DNA from: Colias croceus
Lineage: Eukaryota > Arthropoda > Insecta > Lepidoptera > Pieridae
DNA: 64,000 bases
Reading direction: 5' to 3'
NCBI RefSeq assembly: GCF_905220415.1
Contig: NC_059537.1
Span: 5,989,622-6,053,621, forward strand
Shown here: piece by piece, positions 1-12,600 of the stretch
Layout of the letters: each line of letters opens with the position of its first letter
How positions within the stretch are numbered: the stretch's first letter is position 1
The notes under the pieces: model-generated
Seen by the model: only the letters and a program-made list of their open reading frames with translations
Told to the model about the DNA's origin: nothing
The model's database searches: none
Program-made: the position numbers and the translations under genes

Positions 1-146
1 TTCTGAAACATGTCCTTATACCACAACTCCTGTCACTACTCTTACCACCACCACTATAAAAAAGAGCGTGTGTGCGAGCACACGTGTCAGATATGAAACT
101 TCTTTAGCAAGATTCAAGGATACCGAAACCGCGGCTTTACTCGACT

Positions 147-251
147 TTACGTGACGGTATTGTCATGACGTGACAGTATTATCATGACGTGACGTTATTG
201 TCATGACGTGACGGTATTGCCATGACGTGACGGTTTTGCCATGACGTCACC
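147..251. repeat. 19-bp tandem repeat containing CRE-like TGACGT
   Basis: About five head-to-tail 19-bp units of the form TATTGTCATGACGTGACGG with 1-3 differences each. The last carries the palindromic CRE core TGACGTCA. It lies in the last visible capt intron. Confidence 0.85.
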
Positions 252-348
252 TTGAAATTTTACTTTCAACGCAACGCGCCTAAAGAAGTTTCACATCAAA
301 AGCATGCACAAAACACCACACCAAACAAATAGCAAATAGCGAACATAC

Positions 349-492
349 TGCTAGTGATGCCCTCGCCCTGGTTGATCTCAGCGAACAGCGCGCTGCGGTC
401 GTCCACCGACAGGTTCGCGAAGTCCACGTCGGGCAGCGCGGGCGGCGGCGGGGGGAGCCCGCCGGGGGGCGGAGGGGGGGCGCCGCCCTTGC
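349..492 (-). CDS. capt: capt exon: proline-rich linker and start of WH2 region
   Basis: The acceptor CACGTAG ends at 493 and the donor GTATGT follows at 348. It encodes KGGAPPPPPGGLPPPPP, then LPDVDFANLSVDDRSALFAEINQGEGITS, the profilin/SH3-binding linker and the beginning of the actin-binding WH2 motif. It enters at phase 1, completing the Gly codon split from exon 2343-2725. It leaves after two... one base of the next codon (AGC A), so a downstream exon left of the window is required. Confidence 0.92.
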
Positions 493-3400
493 CTACGTGC
501 CCCATATTATATACACACTAGTGTCTACATAGTGCACGGTAGCATACTTGGGCAAAAATAATGGCCACTACTGTGCTACATTGGCAGTATTTTCTACCCA
601 GAAATGTAAATAGATGTAGGTAATGCAATGAAATTGCTTAATTTAAATGGTCAATTTTCAACGTGAAATCTAATACAATTGCAAGGGAACATCATGGTGG
701 CCGTTATTTTCTTTCAAGTAGTATACTTTGTGCATGAATCTATCATAAATAGTGCGTAGGGGTAAGTGCGAATGTGGGGTAATTGTTTTAATAACGAAAT
801 GTGTATTTAGTTCAGAAGACCGTCTTACTTATTATAAGAATCGTGTCGTGTGCACGGTTAATTATATATTTTTCAAAACTATGTATAATTTATTTATTAG
901 TATTACCCCACCATACGCTACTATCCCAAAGCACCTAATAGCCACCTTAGCACAATTCCAAATAATAATTAGAACAATGAAGCTTCAAACTCAGCGAAAC
1001 TTTTGTTGTGCGAAATAGACAATAGTAATAGAAATTGAGAATTTGGAACAGATTCACGATTCATTCATTCATTCATTCACTTTAATTGTTTAAAGGAAAA
1101 TTATTTCCCTCGTAAATATCGAAACAGGATAAAATACAATTTTAACCAAATAAGTTTCTCATTCTGGAGTTCGAAGCCAAAGAAATGAAATCGAACCCAT
1201 GTCTAGAGCGATGAACAGAAAAACTAATTAGGATTTTTTCCCTGTAGTTATATAGCTAAATAACCTAATTAATTAAGGGCCATGTAATCAATCAGTTATG
1301 AAAAGCATTGCCTTTTCTCTGCGTCAAATTCATAAAGAAAGAAGCCCAGGGAAAATCGTAGACGTAACTAGTAAACAAATCCATCAATCATTATCCTTGT
1401 CTTTATATTTATTTTTACAAGCACTTTATTACACAGTTTAATGGTTATTTTATCATCATTTATAAGAAAAGTTCGTTTATATACTTTTTACAGCCACTTT
1501 CCTCGATATTCATGAAAAGATCAATACCTTGAATAGTCTGACAAATTGAGGACAGCTTGGATCCGACTAAAGCCATTTCTATTATTTATTTACTTGGTAA
1601 ATATCATGAGACATGTGAATATTGGATAATCTATTTGAAATGGTACGGATGCTCATTGCTCATGTCAAACCCACATCTTATCTCTGTAGCTGTTATTATT
1701 ATACAGTAAACTATCTTATTGGGTTTTAATGAAATACGAGGAATACTTGTTCATAATATCAATTATAATAGCTTATGCCCATATGGTACAAAGAGAAATT
1801 ATTAAACAACTTGTATATCTCTTTTATTTAAAATGATGAGTAAATTTTATCATTTGTGGTTCGTTAGATCCTGAATTAATCTTTTTGCAATTTATATGAA
1901 TTCTCATTATAATGATGTTTGTTGAAACCGCATCACGTAGCTCTTTAACGCGAACGCCATAAATAACAATATCAAGTTACGATACGTTAAACAAAATTTA
2001 CTTTGTACCGTTTCAAAGCTAATATACCGCTTTTGAAACAAGTTAACGGTTGGTGCGTTCTTAATTAATTTTTTCTTTGTCATTCTCTTGCTAATGGCAA
2101 TTTCTTGAAAACTTATTCGTAAGATGATATTACAATTTTTTGAGAATAATAAAATTAGATTTAATTTGTATCTACGCCACTTTAGTTACTGAGTTACTGA
2201 AAGAAAATTAAATAAGTACCACTACTATGAGCCTCCATTTTATCCAGGAAAAATTGTACCCTAGCTTTATTTAATCCTAATTAGCAATACTTTAAACCCA
2301 ATTCTTGCTTATACAAATTATCTCATAAATTCTTCTACTTACCAGACCAGACAAGACCAGTAGTGTGATACTGTTTGACGTACGCCTGCAGATCGGACAA
2401 AAGCTGCACCCAAGTGCGGCACCACTCTATGTGAGTCTTGTCCTTTTCCTTCCAGTCTTTCAGCACTCTGTTCGTATAGAACTGGCCGGCGTCATTCATT
2501 TCCTTGACATACGGAGCTGGTGTGGGCGATACAGCAACCCAGCCCAAAGCGGGAATGCTCTCAGATATCGCCGACAGGTGGTTGAAGTACGGAGACGCTC
2601 TGTTCTTTTCACGGAACTGCTGAATGGCAGAGATCTTTTCACTTGTGGGCGCTAGCAGTTGCATCTCTTCGGGTTGGGACGGCTTGCTCCTGGCCGCGGC
2701 TAGTTGTATGTAGCCGTATTGAGCCCTATTAAACAAGAACACCAGGACTAATCAAATGTTTTTCTTAAAATACTAGATTTATTTTGAAGAGGGTATGAAA
2801 TAAACTTAAGTACGTATACTCAAGATGGAAAATTTTGCAAAGTGGCAATTAGCAGAATTGAAACGTTTCACAGACTTCAGAAACTTTAATATAAACTAAG
2901 AAATTGCATAAGTAGAAATTGTGTTAATTAGCTGTTTATTTATTCGTCAAAGGAAACTTACTGAAAGGCTTCGTTGACGAGGTTCGCCTGTGTAGCGACA
3001 TCGCCGCCGATTTGTTTCGACAGCTCCAAGTATGTACGCAGGGGACCCTGCATAGAACATTTTACTTATAACATTCTTAGATATGGATGAAAACAAAATT
3101 AAAGCATTATCTATCTATACTAATATTATAAAGCTGAAGACTTTGTTTGTTTGTTTGAACGCGCTAATCTCAGGATGGTCCGATTTGAAAAATTCTTTCT
3201 GTTTTAGTTAGTCCATTTATCGAAGAAGGCTATAGGCTATATATCATCACGCAAGACCAACAGGAGAGGAACAATGCGGGAAAAACCGCAGCCCGCAGGG
3301 CACAGCTAGTAATTATTATTAATGTAATTCAACTGCCTATACAGTATGCAGATTGTCAATACTTTCTAAACATAAGGAACGCAAGCTACGATTATATTTA

Positions 3401-6400
3401 ATTAAAGGGTGTATCTATCTGAAAATCGAAATTCATCTTATCTTCCCTTAATTGGGTTAAAAATGGTTCATTTATTACATCCGTGGCATATTGTGAGAAC
3501 GCCGACAGAGCTATTTGAAACAGCCTCGTTAGTACCAACTTCGTTAATCAAGTTATAATGAATGGGGACTTATTAACTGCGAGTTCTATTCGGCTGATGT
3601 TTCAATTAAGTATAACATGAATTCGATGGAATGTAACAAATGAAACCTAACCTATTTAATTTTGAGAAACACAATATATTGAATTTCAAGTGCAATATAC
3701 CCTTGTTGTATACCACAAACAAATAAATAATTTTTGAACATCCAAAACAATCTAACCTTTTGGAAATTGAAATCAAAAAACTCCTGGTATCTATTGCTTC
3801 GGTTTCTCAATCAACTACAACGTAACAATCGTAATACCCCAAATTGCCGCCAAACCGCGGCTTATCAACATCAATGACACGCAATAGAGTCACATTGTTT
3901 AGACAAGGGTAACGGGGTAATTGATTGGCGAGCTACACCCCGCAAACGAGGGGCGTCACGCTGTGACAGTATTGCCACGTATCAAGCCGATGGACACAAA
4001 CTTTATTGTTGAGTAATTTCGTATTATGAGCTCTAAAGCGACTATTTATATGCCACCATAAATACTCTTGAAATAGCTCTTACGTATGTCAATTCGTCTT
4101 CTAATTATATACGCGGCATCAACGCGGCTTTCATATAAACACTTAGAAAGAAAGAAAGAAAGAAAAGAACTAAAAGAAACTTATAATATTTAAGATTATG
4201 CATTTGGAAATAGGCACATACAGGTTAAGACAAAACAATATATTGTTTGCGTACCGTACCTACCAACATAGAACGTTATATTGTTAGACAATTGGCATAC
4301 ATTTTGAATAACAATGAATAGATACCTACACAAATCAAATTCTAGGTTCGATACCGAATATTTAAATACCGCATCCATGACTCTAATCACGTTTCGTATT
4401 GCTATCCGCTCAGCAAACCGACCAGTCCTAAACCTTATTTCTTCAAAGCTGCCTATAGTATACCCGCAAGAATACGAACCTGCATAAGATCCTGGTACCC
4501 GTTGACACTCATATCGTCAGTCGGTACGAGCTCCTGCGGCGGCGTCACAAAGCACACGGGCGACGCGGACGGGGCGGGCGAGTTGGGCGGGGTGGGGGTG
4601 CGTCCGCGCAGGCACGGCAGGCGCTCCAGCCGGCACGTCACACGCTCCAAACGATCTAGTAGCGCTTCTAGATCAGCTGCTGGCTTGTTCGCCGCTGCTG
4701 CTGATTCTGCTTCACTGCCTTCGGACAAGGTTTTGTAAATTAGCTGGATCTTACTATACCTATTGGAGGTTTCCTTTAGTCATATTTAACGTATCTATAT
4801 TGTGTTGATTTATGTATAGAATATCCAATTCAGCAATGTTAACGTATGCCGATTTCATAGAACGTACTAACTAATCGATGATATTGTTTGTGTACCTATT
4901 TTATATGGCACTGCATTTTATCAATCTGTTCTCGGTAATAAAATAAATAAAACCTTTTTATTAGTCATTATCAGTATCACGTATTTGGTGGTAACTAGAA
5001 ATCTTTAATTATTTAAATAGACAATTATATTATGTATATTGTATGGTACGGTAAAATAAAGAATACCTACCTATATAATAAAAGATCCCTAATTATTTAG
5101 ATTTATGAATTTTTCATGTTAAACTTGGTAAATTTAATCGAGGGACTAAAATCTGAAGGCAAATTACACCCTGCAGCGACTTCCAAAGAATATTAAACAG
5201 GTAACATTTTAATTTTAATTTCAAAACATTTTAATCTCAAAGAGCCTGACCGTAAATATTTCTTTTTTATAAAAATCTAAACTTTAGTACGGGACAATAA
5301 AGGATTTTATTATTTCATACGCTATACATTGTTTGTTTTGAAGAGCCATACCATATGAACATTTATCACCTTCATTCTCTGGAGTATTCTCTAGCAGAAC
5401 GTCATTAACCGCACCCTCCGCGGTCTCAGCCATTTTCCTTCGAGCCTCAAACATTTTTATTAAATTTCTCATATTTTTACTAGCATTTTCTTGCTCCATC
5501 ATAAAGTATACTTTTTAAATAAAAAAAACTTGTAAATAACTATAATATTGTATTTCACAATCACTTATTAAATCAAAAACCAACCTTCCGGTTGAGTACT
5601 ATCAAACGACTAAGTCTGAAGATATCGCGCGATAATGAGTTCTGTAGAAATACAAAAGTGATGATAATGCAATCAGCAAAAATATGATACCATAACATGA
5701 CGTATCGTCAATGTATGAGACATTTATTTTTGTGAAATACGAAGAAGCAATAAATGGAAAATATTGTAAATAAGTAAAGTTATAATGGGTTTTCGGTTCA
5801 TGTTTTAGCCTATTATGATGTCGAGAGATGAACGTTTTTTATTTGATTGTTCATTTATTACGTCGCTTTTGACGCACATACTTGCTATGAGATTTATAAA
5901 GGATAATAAACGCGTATTTTGAAGGAGTACCATAAAACACTACCATAACCACAACTTTTCCTCGCTTTGCCAAAATATTTTCAAAACACGGCCATATATT
6001 TAGATAACTTGGCATTTTGTCAAGACATCGATTGTCTATTCTTGAGGTCACGGATGAATGAATGTTCCAGAAGTTAGTGACTATTGGGGTACAAGGAAAC
6101 TTTTATTTATTATGGTTAATGACTATGTACCCTGTATAATTTATAGCGTAAAAATAGGTAAATAATATTTGAAACAAAATAGATTTTATTTTTCAACTAG
6201 AGTTCTATAAATAATGTAATAAAATTACAAGTCAATGACACATTGGCGAGCTGACAAATGATAAACGCAGCTTAAGTGTTCATAAGCGGAAACTGTACCT
6301 ATTCGTGTTTTGTTTCCTAATTAAATGTACTTATGAACATAACAACAAATAATATGAAATATAGCTCAGAATAACAACTAAAATTAACTAATTGTGTCAT

Positions 6401-9400
6401 GTTGTATGAATGGGCGTAGTCGAAAATCAATAAGACTTTTTAAAATGAATATTTTTTATAATCTTCAGAAACGGTTTTGCTCTAGAATCTTAATTATATT
6501 TTGATGATTCTATTTATGTATAACTAGAATATCCTAGTAAAACACTTAGTCATCTTTCAAAATTAAAAACCATGTTCTCGAAAGATGAAATATATTTTTT
6601 ATTACCATTTAGACACTCTTAATGAAAATCAAAATTTCCTTCAAGGCACATGGTAAAAATTACACATTGTACTCACATTTATTTTAGTAACGCTGCACGG
6701 CCAAGGCCAACTCTAAATGACTAACGGAGTTACGCAACTCTGCTCGTCTTTATCCAGCATTCCAGTATCATTTTATCGATGTACGCTTTATCACAATATC
6801 AATACCAGGTTAAGAGATGGAAAATCTTACAAACATCAATACACGATCTACCGTGTGTATCGAGTATCTAATCGCAGAACAGTATTTGGAGTAGCATAAT
6901 GGTGCGAGTTCAAATAATATTATGTACGGCATGTCATCATCATCAGCCCAGTTACGTTCCCACTTGACACGCTTCCTATAGTTTTAGAATTTTCGACATA
7001 CCGGTTTCTTCTCAATGTTTTCCTTCGCTGTTTCGAGATAATGTTTTTCACATTAGCAGATTAATGGAAAATTATCAAGTCATTTTATTTTCTGCACGCT
7101 CGCCTGGTCTCGAACTCCCGACTAATCGGCACGCGCATATAGCATTACTGAATAAACAATTATATCGGCGTGTTCTAGGGCCCCAAGTCCCAACTCCATT
7201 GAAGATAAATGATACCCTCCCCACATAAGTGAGTAAATATACCCGCGAGATGAAGACGCTCTTAATGAGGATGGTTACCTTCCTACGATAGTGTGAATAG
7301 AGAACGTCATATTAAATCCGATCTTAAAACAGTTACATTGACATCATAATAACCTATAACTAAGGATCTGTTTGAAATATAAACCATGATTCAACCGCAA
7401 ATTGAAAACAATATTAACTTGAAGTTATGACAACGAATTTGATAGTTGTAAGATCCTTCCTCGCAACTTAATCCAAGTTTGAAATGTGGTTGCGTGAAGA
7501 TATATAATACAGATAATGTTATTCTACGATACTTATGACCCATTTATTGTCATTTGATCATTATTTACGAGCGTACTTATCTTAATTGAAATCTCATTAG
7601 CTAATTTGGAATACAAAGCAGATAAAATTGGGTATGAATAGGTAAATAAAAGAGGAACCACTCAAATTCTACTAATTAATAATAATTACTTTTGTATTTT
7701 TAACTTTCTATGTTAAGACAATTATCACAGCTCTACGCAGTGTAATTAATGATTCATCAAAAATACTTTTCGAATTAGCCATATAAATGCTTCTCTTAAA
7801 TCTACGTGCAATAAATAAACAGCAGGTATTGGCCATCTGTTGCTTGAAGTTTCACATCATGTTCTCGAATCTTCCATAATAGGAATCTAACAATGCTGCT
7901 CCGATAGTACCGATACCATTATGTGTGTCACGCTCGGGCTGCTCTCTCGACCAATTAGGGCATTAAAAGGCAATGTAGACCCGACTAGAGACATAGCCAA
8001 AACATACACACAACTTTTAACCTATAGTGTGTTATAAATTTATATTATCTGGTTTAGGTTACAACTACTGTACCGGTGTTAAAGTTTATTAAAATAAAAG
8101 ACATAGAGCCTCAGTAGAGCCAGAGATTTAAGCGAATAGTGACAGTATTCGAGAATCAGAAATATGAGACAAATTTAGTGAATTTCAACTTTTATCATTA
8201 AATTATAGTACGAACGTTTGTATAAAAATATAATTGAAATATAGACTTATAAGAAAAAAATATTTTGTGTTTAATATAAAATATCTGCAGTTAAGCTGTT
8301 GGGGATTAAAAACATCGAGGCACGTTATATAAGAGCACTTAACATTTGCCCTACTTATACTAAATGATCCTTTCGCTTTTTAAAAGTACTTACATTTTTA
8401 TGAACCTTTATGCCTTTATTTAAAATGATTTTCACCGCACCTGCATAATTATGAAACTTCTAATAGTGTACTTGACATTTAATCATACTAAAAGTTTGAA
8501 GTAAACATGACCTAGAAATATGTTGCATTCGTCAATGAAAGCTCTCTCGAAGTTATTACGAGAAGTGTTAGGAACTGTTGGCTTTACAGTAATATTCTCT
8601 GTTCTAAATTTATATAATGTATTAGATGGGAGAATTGCCAGCCAGGTCAGACCTAACATGAATTTGGAGCAGAAAATAGTTTTCTTAAACTGAATAAAAC
8701 ATTGGAATAAATGAGTAGAATCTATTCATGTATGTTTGTTGAATACAAAAGAGAATCATTTGGCTGATTTGGGATAGCTGAATACTAATACTATCGGGAG
8801 TTTCACAGACCAGTGAAGTTATAAACAATGCGTGTTTAATATGCCGAATCACCCGTAACATCCTGTACACTATGAGAATTAGTTTATATTGGCAGTCTAT
8901 TGTTGTTTCGTCGCGACATAATTATTGAGTACCGGGTGATTGCTTCCGATTACAGTAGCGTATGTTTTGATGCTCAAATTCTAGATACGAAAGATTTACA
9001 TGTGAAATAAATTGAATAAAATGGACTTTATTTTGAATTATAAAATATAAAAAAAAAACACATAACTAATTAATGTTGTTGTATTTTAGTAACAGGATAA
9101 CGTGTTTACACAGTTATACCTTTTATGGTCGGTAGAGTTTTATACGAATGTAACTCGCGAACATAATTAAAGAGATATCACTACTTTAATAAAGTTGAAT
9201 GACATCAAAACAGCAGACATATAACACTGCTTTAACACATGCACTTTTTTCAATAAAGGTTCTTTAATCCGTGGCATATGTGAATTCGAAACGACGATAA
9301 TAACACGATCATACAATAATAAATTAGATTTAAATTTGAACGGTTAGTCACATTAATTACATAAATATTACAATGTATGCTTCTTATCACTAAACGTCAA

Positions 9401-12271
9401 CACTGAAGAGCTGTAATGCAATCAATTTTAAAGTACCTATGTAATGACTAAAATAGATATAAATGTTATAGAGAACATACATAAACTCACCGTTAAACAG
9501 AAAAGTTTTGCTAATAATCCAAAGAATTCACTAAATCAAAAAACCGTTCTTTCATGCACTGATAAAATGAGCACATAAGCGTAAAGCCGAGCGCTTGCGC
9601 CGATAACCAGTAACCACTTGCCACTAGTGGCGAGGACGGATGTTACTGTGACTCAAACCAACCGGCTGTTCAGTCTCTACCGCGATCGAGACTCCGTAGT
9701 CCGTACACATAAGTCGGTGACTCACGAGCGAGTCGTGCCGTCACCCGCTATGACGCAGAACTCTATATTTCTGCATGAAAAACTGCTAGGAGACTAAACA
9801 TTTGGGCACTTACAATATAATGAAGCACTGTAAATATGCCTTCAATTTGTAACACATGTGCGCATATTAGCAGCTTGATACATTAAATTGTGTTTCAAAT
9901 GATCAACTCTGTATAAGTATTTAAAATAATTAAGAAGACTAATGAGATTAGTTTAAATTTTAGATACAAATGAAAGAAAAAAAAAATATGATCACAAAAG
10001 GTAACAGTAATCGAATTTCCCATTGACTGAACGATGAAATGTAATTTAACAAGTTCACAAGAAAAGATTTCTCCAAAACAGAAGCAGCAATTAATGTCCA
10101 TTAGCCAGAGTAAGTTAGAAATACAATGATACTTTTAAGTTACCTTTGAGAGCTTTTGTGAGTACAAAACTGTGAACGAGTGTTCAGAAGTTATTGTGTT
10201 AGTGTTATAAGAACATGTCATTTTATACGCTTCAGGTACTCATGATATGTAATTTGTTTAATATTTTATCCAGCCAAAAACCTTCGGAGACTGACTAAAA
10301 ACGCTTAAGATAAAGTTCGTAGCGAAAAAGATAACCATACTTAAAATATTATGCATATAACTTTGTCCAGTAAATGGGTACATTTTTGGGTCACCACACG
10401 CGTTTTTTATACCGTTAAATCTTAATTCATTAGGCGACAATGTTCCCGCTGTTTCTCTAAATTTAAAAAAATCTCATTGATCATCCTCTCAATGGGATTT
10501 ATTTTTAAATTTAAGTTGAATAAGGAACTTATTTTTATATTCATTAAAATGTCTTACATGGTACTGCGGTAAAATCATTCTACAGCCGTCGGTCACAGTC
10601 ACAAACCGTTATACTTACTCGATAGTCAATAATATGATTAATGACGATGATTTTTTAATAAAATAGTTCAGTGTATTATAATAAAAACAAAATTTAAAAC
10701 ATAAAGCACTCTTTAAAAAGAAATAAAAATTCTTAAGTTTTGTGGCAAAGAAAAAGTTTGAGTGGAATAACGTTACAAGTTAAAGTTTTCTAGATTCCAA
10801 CTAAATTACATATGTATACATTTTATATGTACTTGTTCAAAAGCAACGTCATTTATTTTATACATTCTAATAATAACTGAAAAAGAAAATACTATTTCGG
10901 GTTTCGTAAAATCCCAAGGGACAGGCGGCAAGGCTCCATAAAATACCTTTTAAACTAATAATGTTACAATTTATCGCAACAGTAATATACTTTTCATATT
11001 ATATACCGTAAAAGTACAAGTTCGTATTCATGGTAATACTTTATGCAATTTAGTATGCGGTTATGTAATTGTATTGAACGAAACTTTTTATCATATGACC
11101 TTAATAAAATTATGTTTAAAATTGAAACATTAATGTATTTATTTATTTCAGTTGTAGTGAAATTAACAAGTTATAAAGCGAGCGGCCACTTGGGTTGAGG
11201 CCAAGTGCATTGATTTTTGCTATTGTACGCAACTATGCATTTACGTGAATTTATTTTACTAGAAAACGTCAACGAAATAATTTATAAGTTCAATGTACCA
11301 ATGCGTTTTTGTTCATTGCTTTAATTGTTCATAAAGACTGATTGGGATCGTCATAGACGAAGCTGAATCTGACGTGGAGTGGTATTACAATATGTATGTG
11401 ATTAATGATCCAAAGATATGAATCGAGTCGCCAAGATATCACCTATAAAGTGCGATAACTTACCTGATTCTGCTACAACTGGTCCTAGAGGATCAAATCT
11501 TACACGATGCTCTACCGCAGCTCTAGCGGCACAAACAAGATCTGAGAAGAATCTGTGTCTACGTAGAGCTAGCTCGTCACGACCAACAGGAGTAGCGGGC
11601 GGTACTCTGGGACCTTCCATGTCAATGACAGATGAGTCTTTTTCGAAAACATCGTCATCATCCGAGCAAGAATCTTTTGTAGTTACAGGAATTTCTGTAC
11701 TACTTGTCGTAGATTTCAATATTCCCGTTGATTTACGTCTGGTAGGCCGAATATCGAAGTTAGTCCGAGCCAATTCCTGTTCAAGGGTAGCTAATTCCTG
11801 TAAAGTAGCAGCGTTTCGGCTGCAATCTACAGAATACCGCTTAAAATCCAATCTGGTTTTCTTATAATCAACGGAGAATCGCTTTTTGACTATATCTGGC
11901 TTGCGAAAAACGTCATCTACGCTATCTTCATCAACTTCTTCTCCCTCATTTTCTTCTACCTCTTCCGGTTTTGGTTGGTCACACTCTTCGTTGTTTTCGT
12001 TGTCTTTCACACACGCAGCCTCATCAGATATCGAGTCAGGTTCCATGTCAGTATTTTTCATCAGAGTATCAAGTTTCGATGTATTTGAATCGATTTCAGT
12101 TAAATTATCGGGTTGATTAACTTTGTCAGATTTTTCTTGGGTATACAAATCTTTTTCGGATTTTTCTACACATTCATCAGCTTTCAAGTTGTTCAAGGAA
12201 TCCATACTATTAGATATTGTTTTGTTTTTGTTACTCTTTTTGTTCGGTCGCGCACAGCAACTTTTGAACAT
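349..12271 (-). CDS. capt: Capulet / adenylyl cyclase-associated protein (CAP), partial (3' end off window), six exons visible
   Basis: CAP binds and recycles cofilin-bound ADP-actin monomers in the cytoplasm. Its N-terminal helical-folded domain accelerates filament turnover and its C-terminal CARP domain recharges actin. Coding exons in transcript order are 11464-12271, 5370-5510, 4480-4718, 2962-3047, 2343-2725 and 349-492. Visible parts are an acidic Ser-rich N-terminal extension, the coiled-coil-forming LEALLDRLERVTCRLE segment, the helical domain (from SVNGYQDLMQ through GPLRTYLELSKQIGGD to VKQYHTTGLVWSG), a poly-proline stretch (PPPPPGGLPPPPP), and a WH2-like start (DDRSALFAEINQG). Junction phases agree at every step. 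The C-terminal CARP domain should lie beyond base 1. Identity of the four 3'-most exons is very secure. The two 5'-most exons are assigned by strand, phase and position; a long form of roughly 780 aa is known for Drosophila capt from general knowledge, which I could not check here. Confidence 0.9.
493..2342 (-). other. capt intron, no further gene
   Basis: A+T-rich intron between two certain capt exons, with a short ATTC microsatellite at 1061-1080. Nothing else recognised. Confidence 0.8.
2343..2725 (-). CDS. capt: capt exon: helical-folded domain
   Basis: The acceptor TTTAATAG lies just above 2725 and the donor GTAAGT just below 2343. The 383-nt exon encodes AQYGYIQLAAARSKPSQPEE... to YHTTGLVWSG, including the PALGWVAVSPTPAPYVKEM motif typical of CAP N-terminal domains. 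Phases 2 in and 1 out match both neighbours. Confidence 0.96.
2962..3047 (-). CDS. capt: capt exon: short helical-domain exon
   Basis: This 86-nt exon encodes GPLRTYLELSKQIGGD followed by VATQANLVNEAFQ, a signature CAP segment. The acceptor is TATGCAG and the donor is GTAAGTTT. It is too short to stand out as an open frame but is unambiguous by homology and phase (0 in, 2 out). Confidence 0.95.
3114..3309 (+). mobile_element. Non-autonomous Helitron-like element (Lep1 type)
   Basis: Begins TCTATACTAATATTATAAAG after an A, contains the GTTTGTTTGTTTGAACGCGC segment, and ends CTAG followed by T: the A/T insertion rule of Helitrons. It lies in the capt intron. Confidence 0.8.
4145..4167. repeat. 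(GAAA)n microsatellite
   Basis: Five uninterrupted GAAA units followed by an interrupted one. Confidence 0.8.
4480..4718 (-). CDS. capt: capt exon: coiled-coil segment and linker
   Basis: It encodes SEAESAAAANKPAADLEA, then the oligomerising LLDRLERVTCRLE helix, a Pro/Ser linker (TPTPPNSPAPSASP), and SVNGYQDLMQ. The donor CAG/GTTCGT at 4479 is acceptable. The 5' boundary is uncertain. An acceptor giving an end at 4718 keeps phase 1 with the upstream exon. A second AG (end at 4743) would add LIYKTLSE-like residues in phase 0. Confidence 0.85.
5370..5510 (-). CDS. capt: Probable capt exon linking the long N-terminus; also a possible short-isoform start
   Basis: After a pyrimidine-rich acceptor (TTTAAAAAG, above 5510) the frame reads VYFMMEQENASKNMRNLIKMF, then EARRKMAETAEGAVNDVLLENTPENEG. 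The phase-1 entry matches the phase-1 donor of the 11464 exon. The exit is phase 1 at GAATGAAG/GTGATA (5370) or, alternatively, at CATATG/GTATGG (5352), both compatible with the exon at 4718. The tandem ATG codons shortly after the acceptor could start a short isoform from the promoter near 9.7 kb. No homology recognised for this peptide on its own; assignment is inference. Confidence 0.6.
6935..7140. mobile_element. Relic of a widespread lepidopteran SINE/LINE-type repeat
   Basis: It has the hallmark CATCATCATCAGCCC start, then GGTTTCTTCTCAATGTTTTCCTTC and a TCGAACTCCCGAC stretch resembling the standard repeat seen across moth genomes. Degraded; class uncertain. Confidence 0.5.
9491..9770 (-). 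promoter_or_regulatory. capt: Candidate alternative promoter and non-coding first exon of capt
   Basis: Within a very A+T-rich intron this stretch is conspicuously G+C and CpG rich on the minus strand (around 9590-9760). It ends in a perfect splice donor TTAACG/GTGAGT (exon low end 9491). No long open frame runs through it, so it would be 5' untranslated and splice onto the exon at 5510 with its tandem ATG. Transcription start inferred only from composition and the donor. Confidence 0.5.
11464..12271 (-). CDS. capt: Probable capt long-isoform first coding exon (269-codon acidic N-terminal extension)
   Basis: The start ATG at 12269-12271 is preceded in frame by a TAG 24 bases upstream. The frame ends in VRFDPLGPVVAES with a strong donor CAG/GTAAGT at 11463. 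The product begins with a cysteine pair (MFKSCCARP, possibly lipidated), is very rich in Asp, Glu, Lys and Ser (a EEVEENEGEEVDEDSVDD patch near residue 105-120), has repeated basic RFSVDYKKTR / KRYSVDC motifs around 132-151, and ends with a folded-looking RRHRFFSDLVCAARAAVEHR segment. The exon itself is certainly a coding open frame. Its membership in capt rests on same strand, phase-1 compatibility with 5510, and the known long capt isoform class. It could instead be a separate gene. Confidence 0.65.
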
Positions 12272-12429
12272 AATTATTAGGTGAGAAAACTAAATAGCAT
12301 ACGTGTTTTCGTGTTTAACATACAATAAACTTTGTAACAATCCAACATCAATAATGAGAACCTTAATAAATAGTTTTTATGTCAACAACTATCAAATATT
12401 TGTGTTATTTTAATTCATTGCCGTCATTT

Positions 12430-12600
12430 ACTTGTAAAACATATTGAACTGCTGAAGGTTGTCGGCGGCCGGCCGGGCGCACGGCGGCGGGCGACTGGCG
12501 GCACTGACGCAGGGCGGATGCGCCGCCCGCCCGGCGCATCCTTAACCATCCGCTCCCCGCGCCCTAAGCTCTCAACGGCCCACAAATCTTTGTGTACACA
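12430..12600 (-). promoter_or_regulatory. GC-rich putative promoter / 5' UTR of the long capt isoform
   Basis: A CpG-dense patch (12470-12560, about 75% G+C by eye) lies 200-300 bases upstream of the ATG at 12271, in a region otherwise near 25-30% G+C. A weak donor-like CAA/GTAAATG occurs at 12431. An open frame on the minus strand passes through it but has arginine/proline-rich composition with no recognisable domain, so I read this as promoter or 5' UTR rather than protein. Confidence 0.4.

Larger units (their letters stand above)
5511..11463 (-). other. Long capt intron
   Basis: Nearly 6 kb of A+T-rich DNA between the two 5'-most coding exons. It contains a SINE/LINE relic (6935-7140) and the candidate alternative first exon near 9.5-9.8 kb. 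Otherwise I see nothing supported. Confidence 0.55.

Noticed and set aside
6935..7140. Possible tRNA gene because of the TCGAACTCCC box-B-like motif
   Set aside because: No cloverleaf can be drawn. The motif belongs to a tRNA-related repeat relic.
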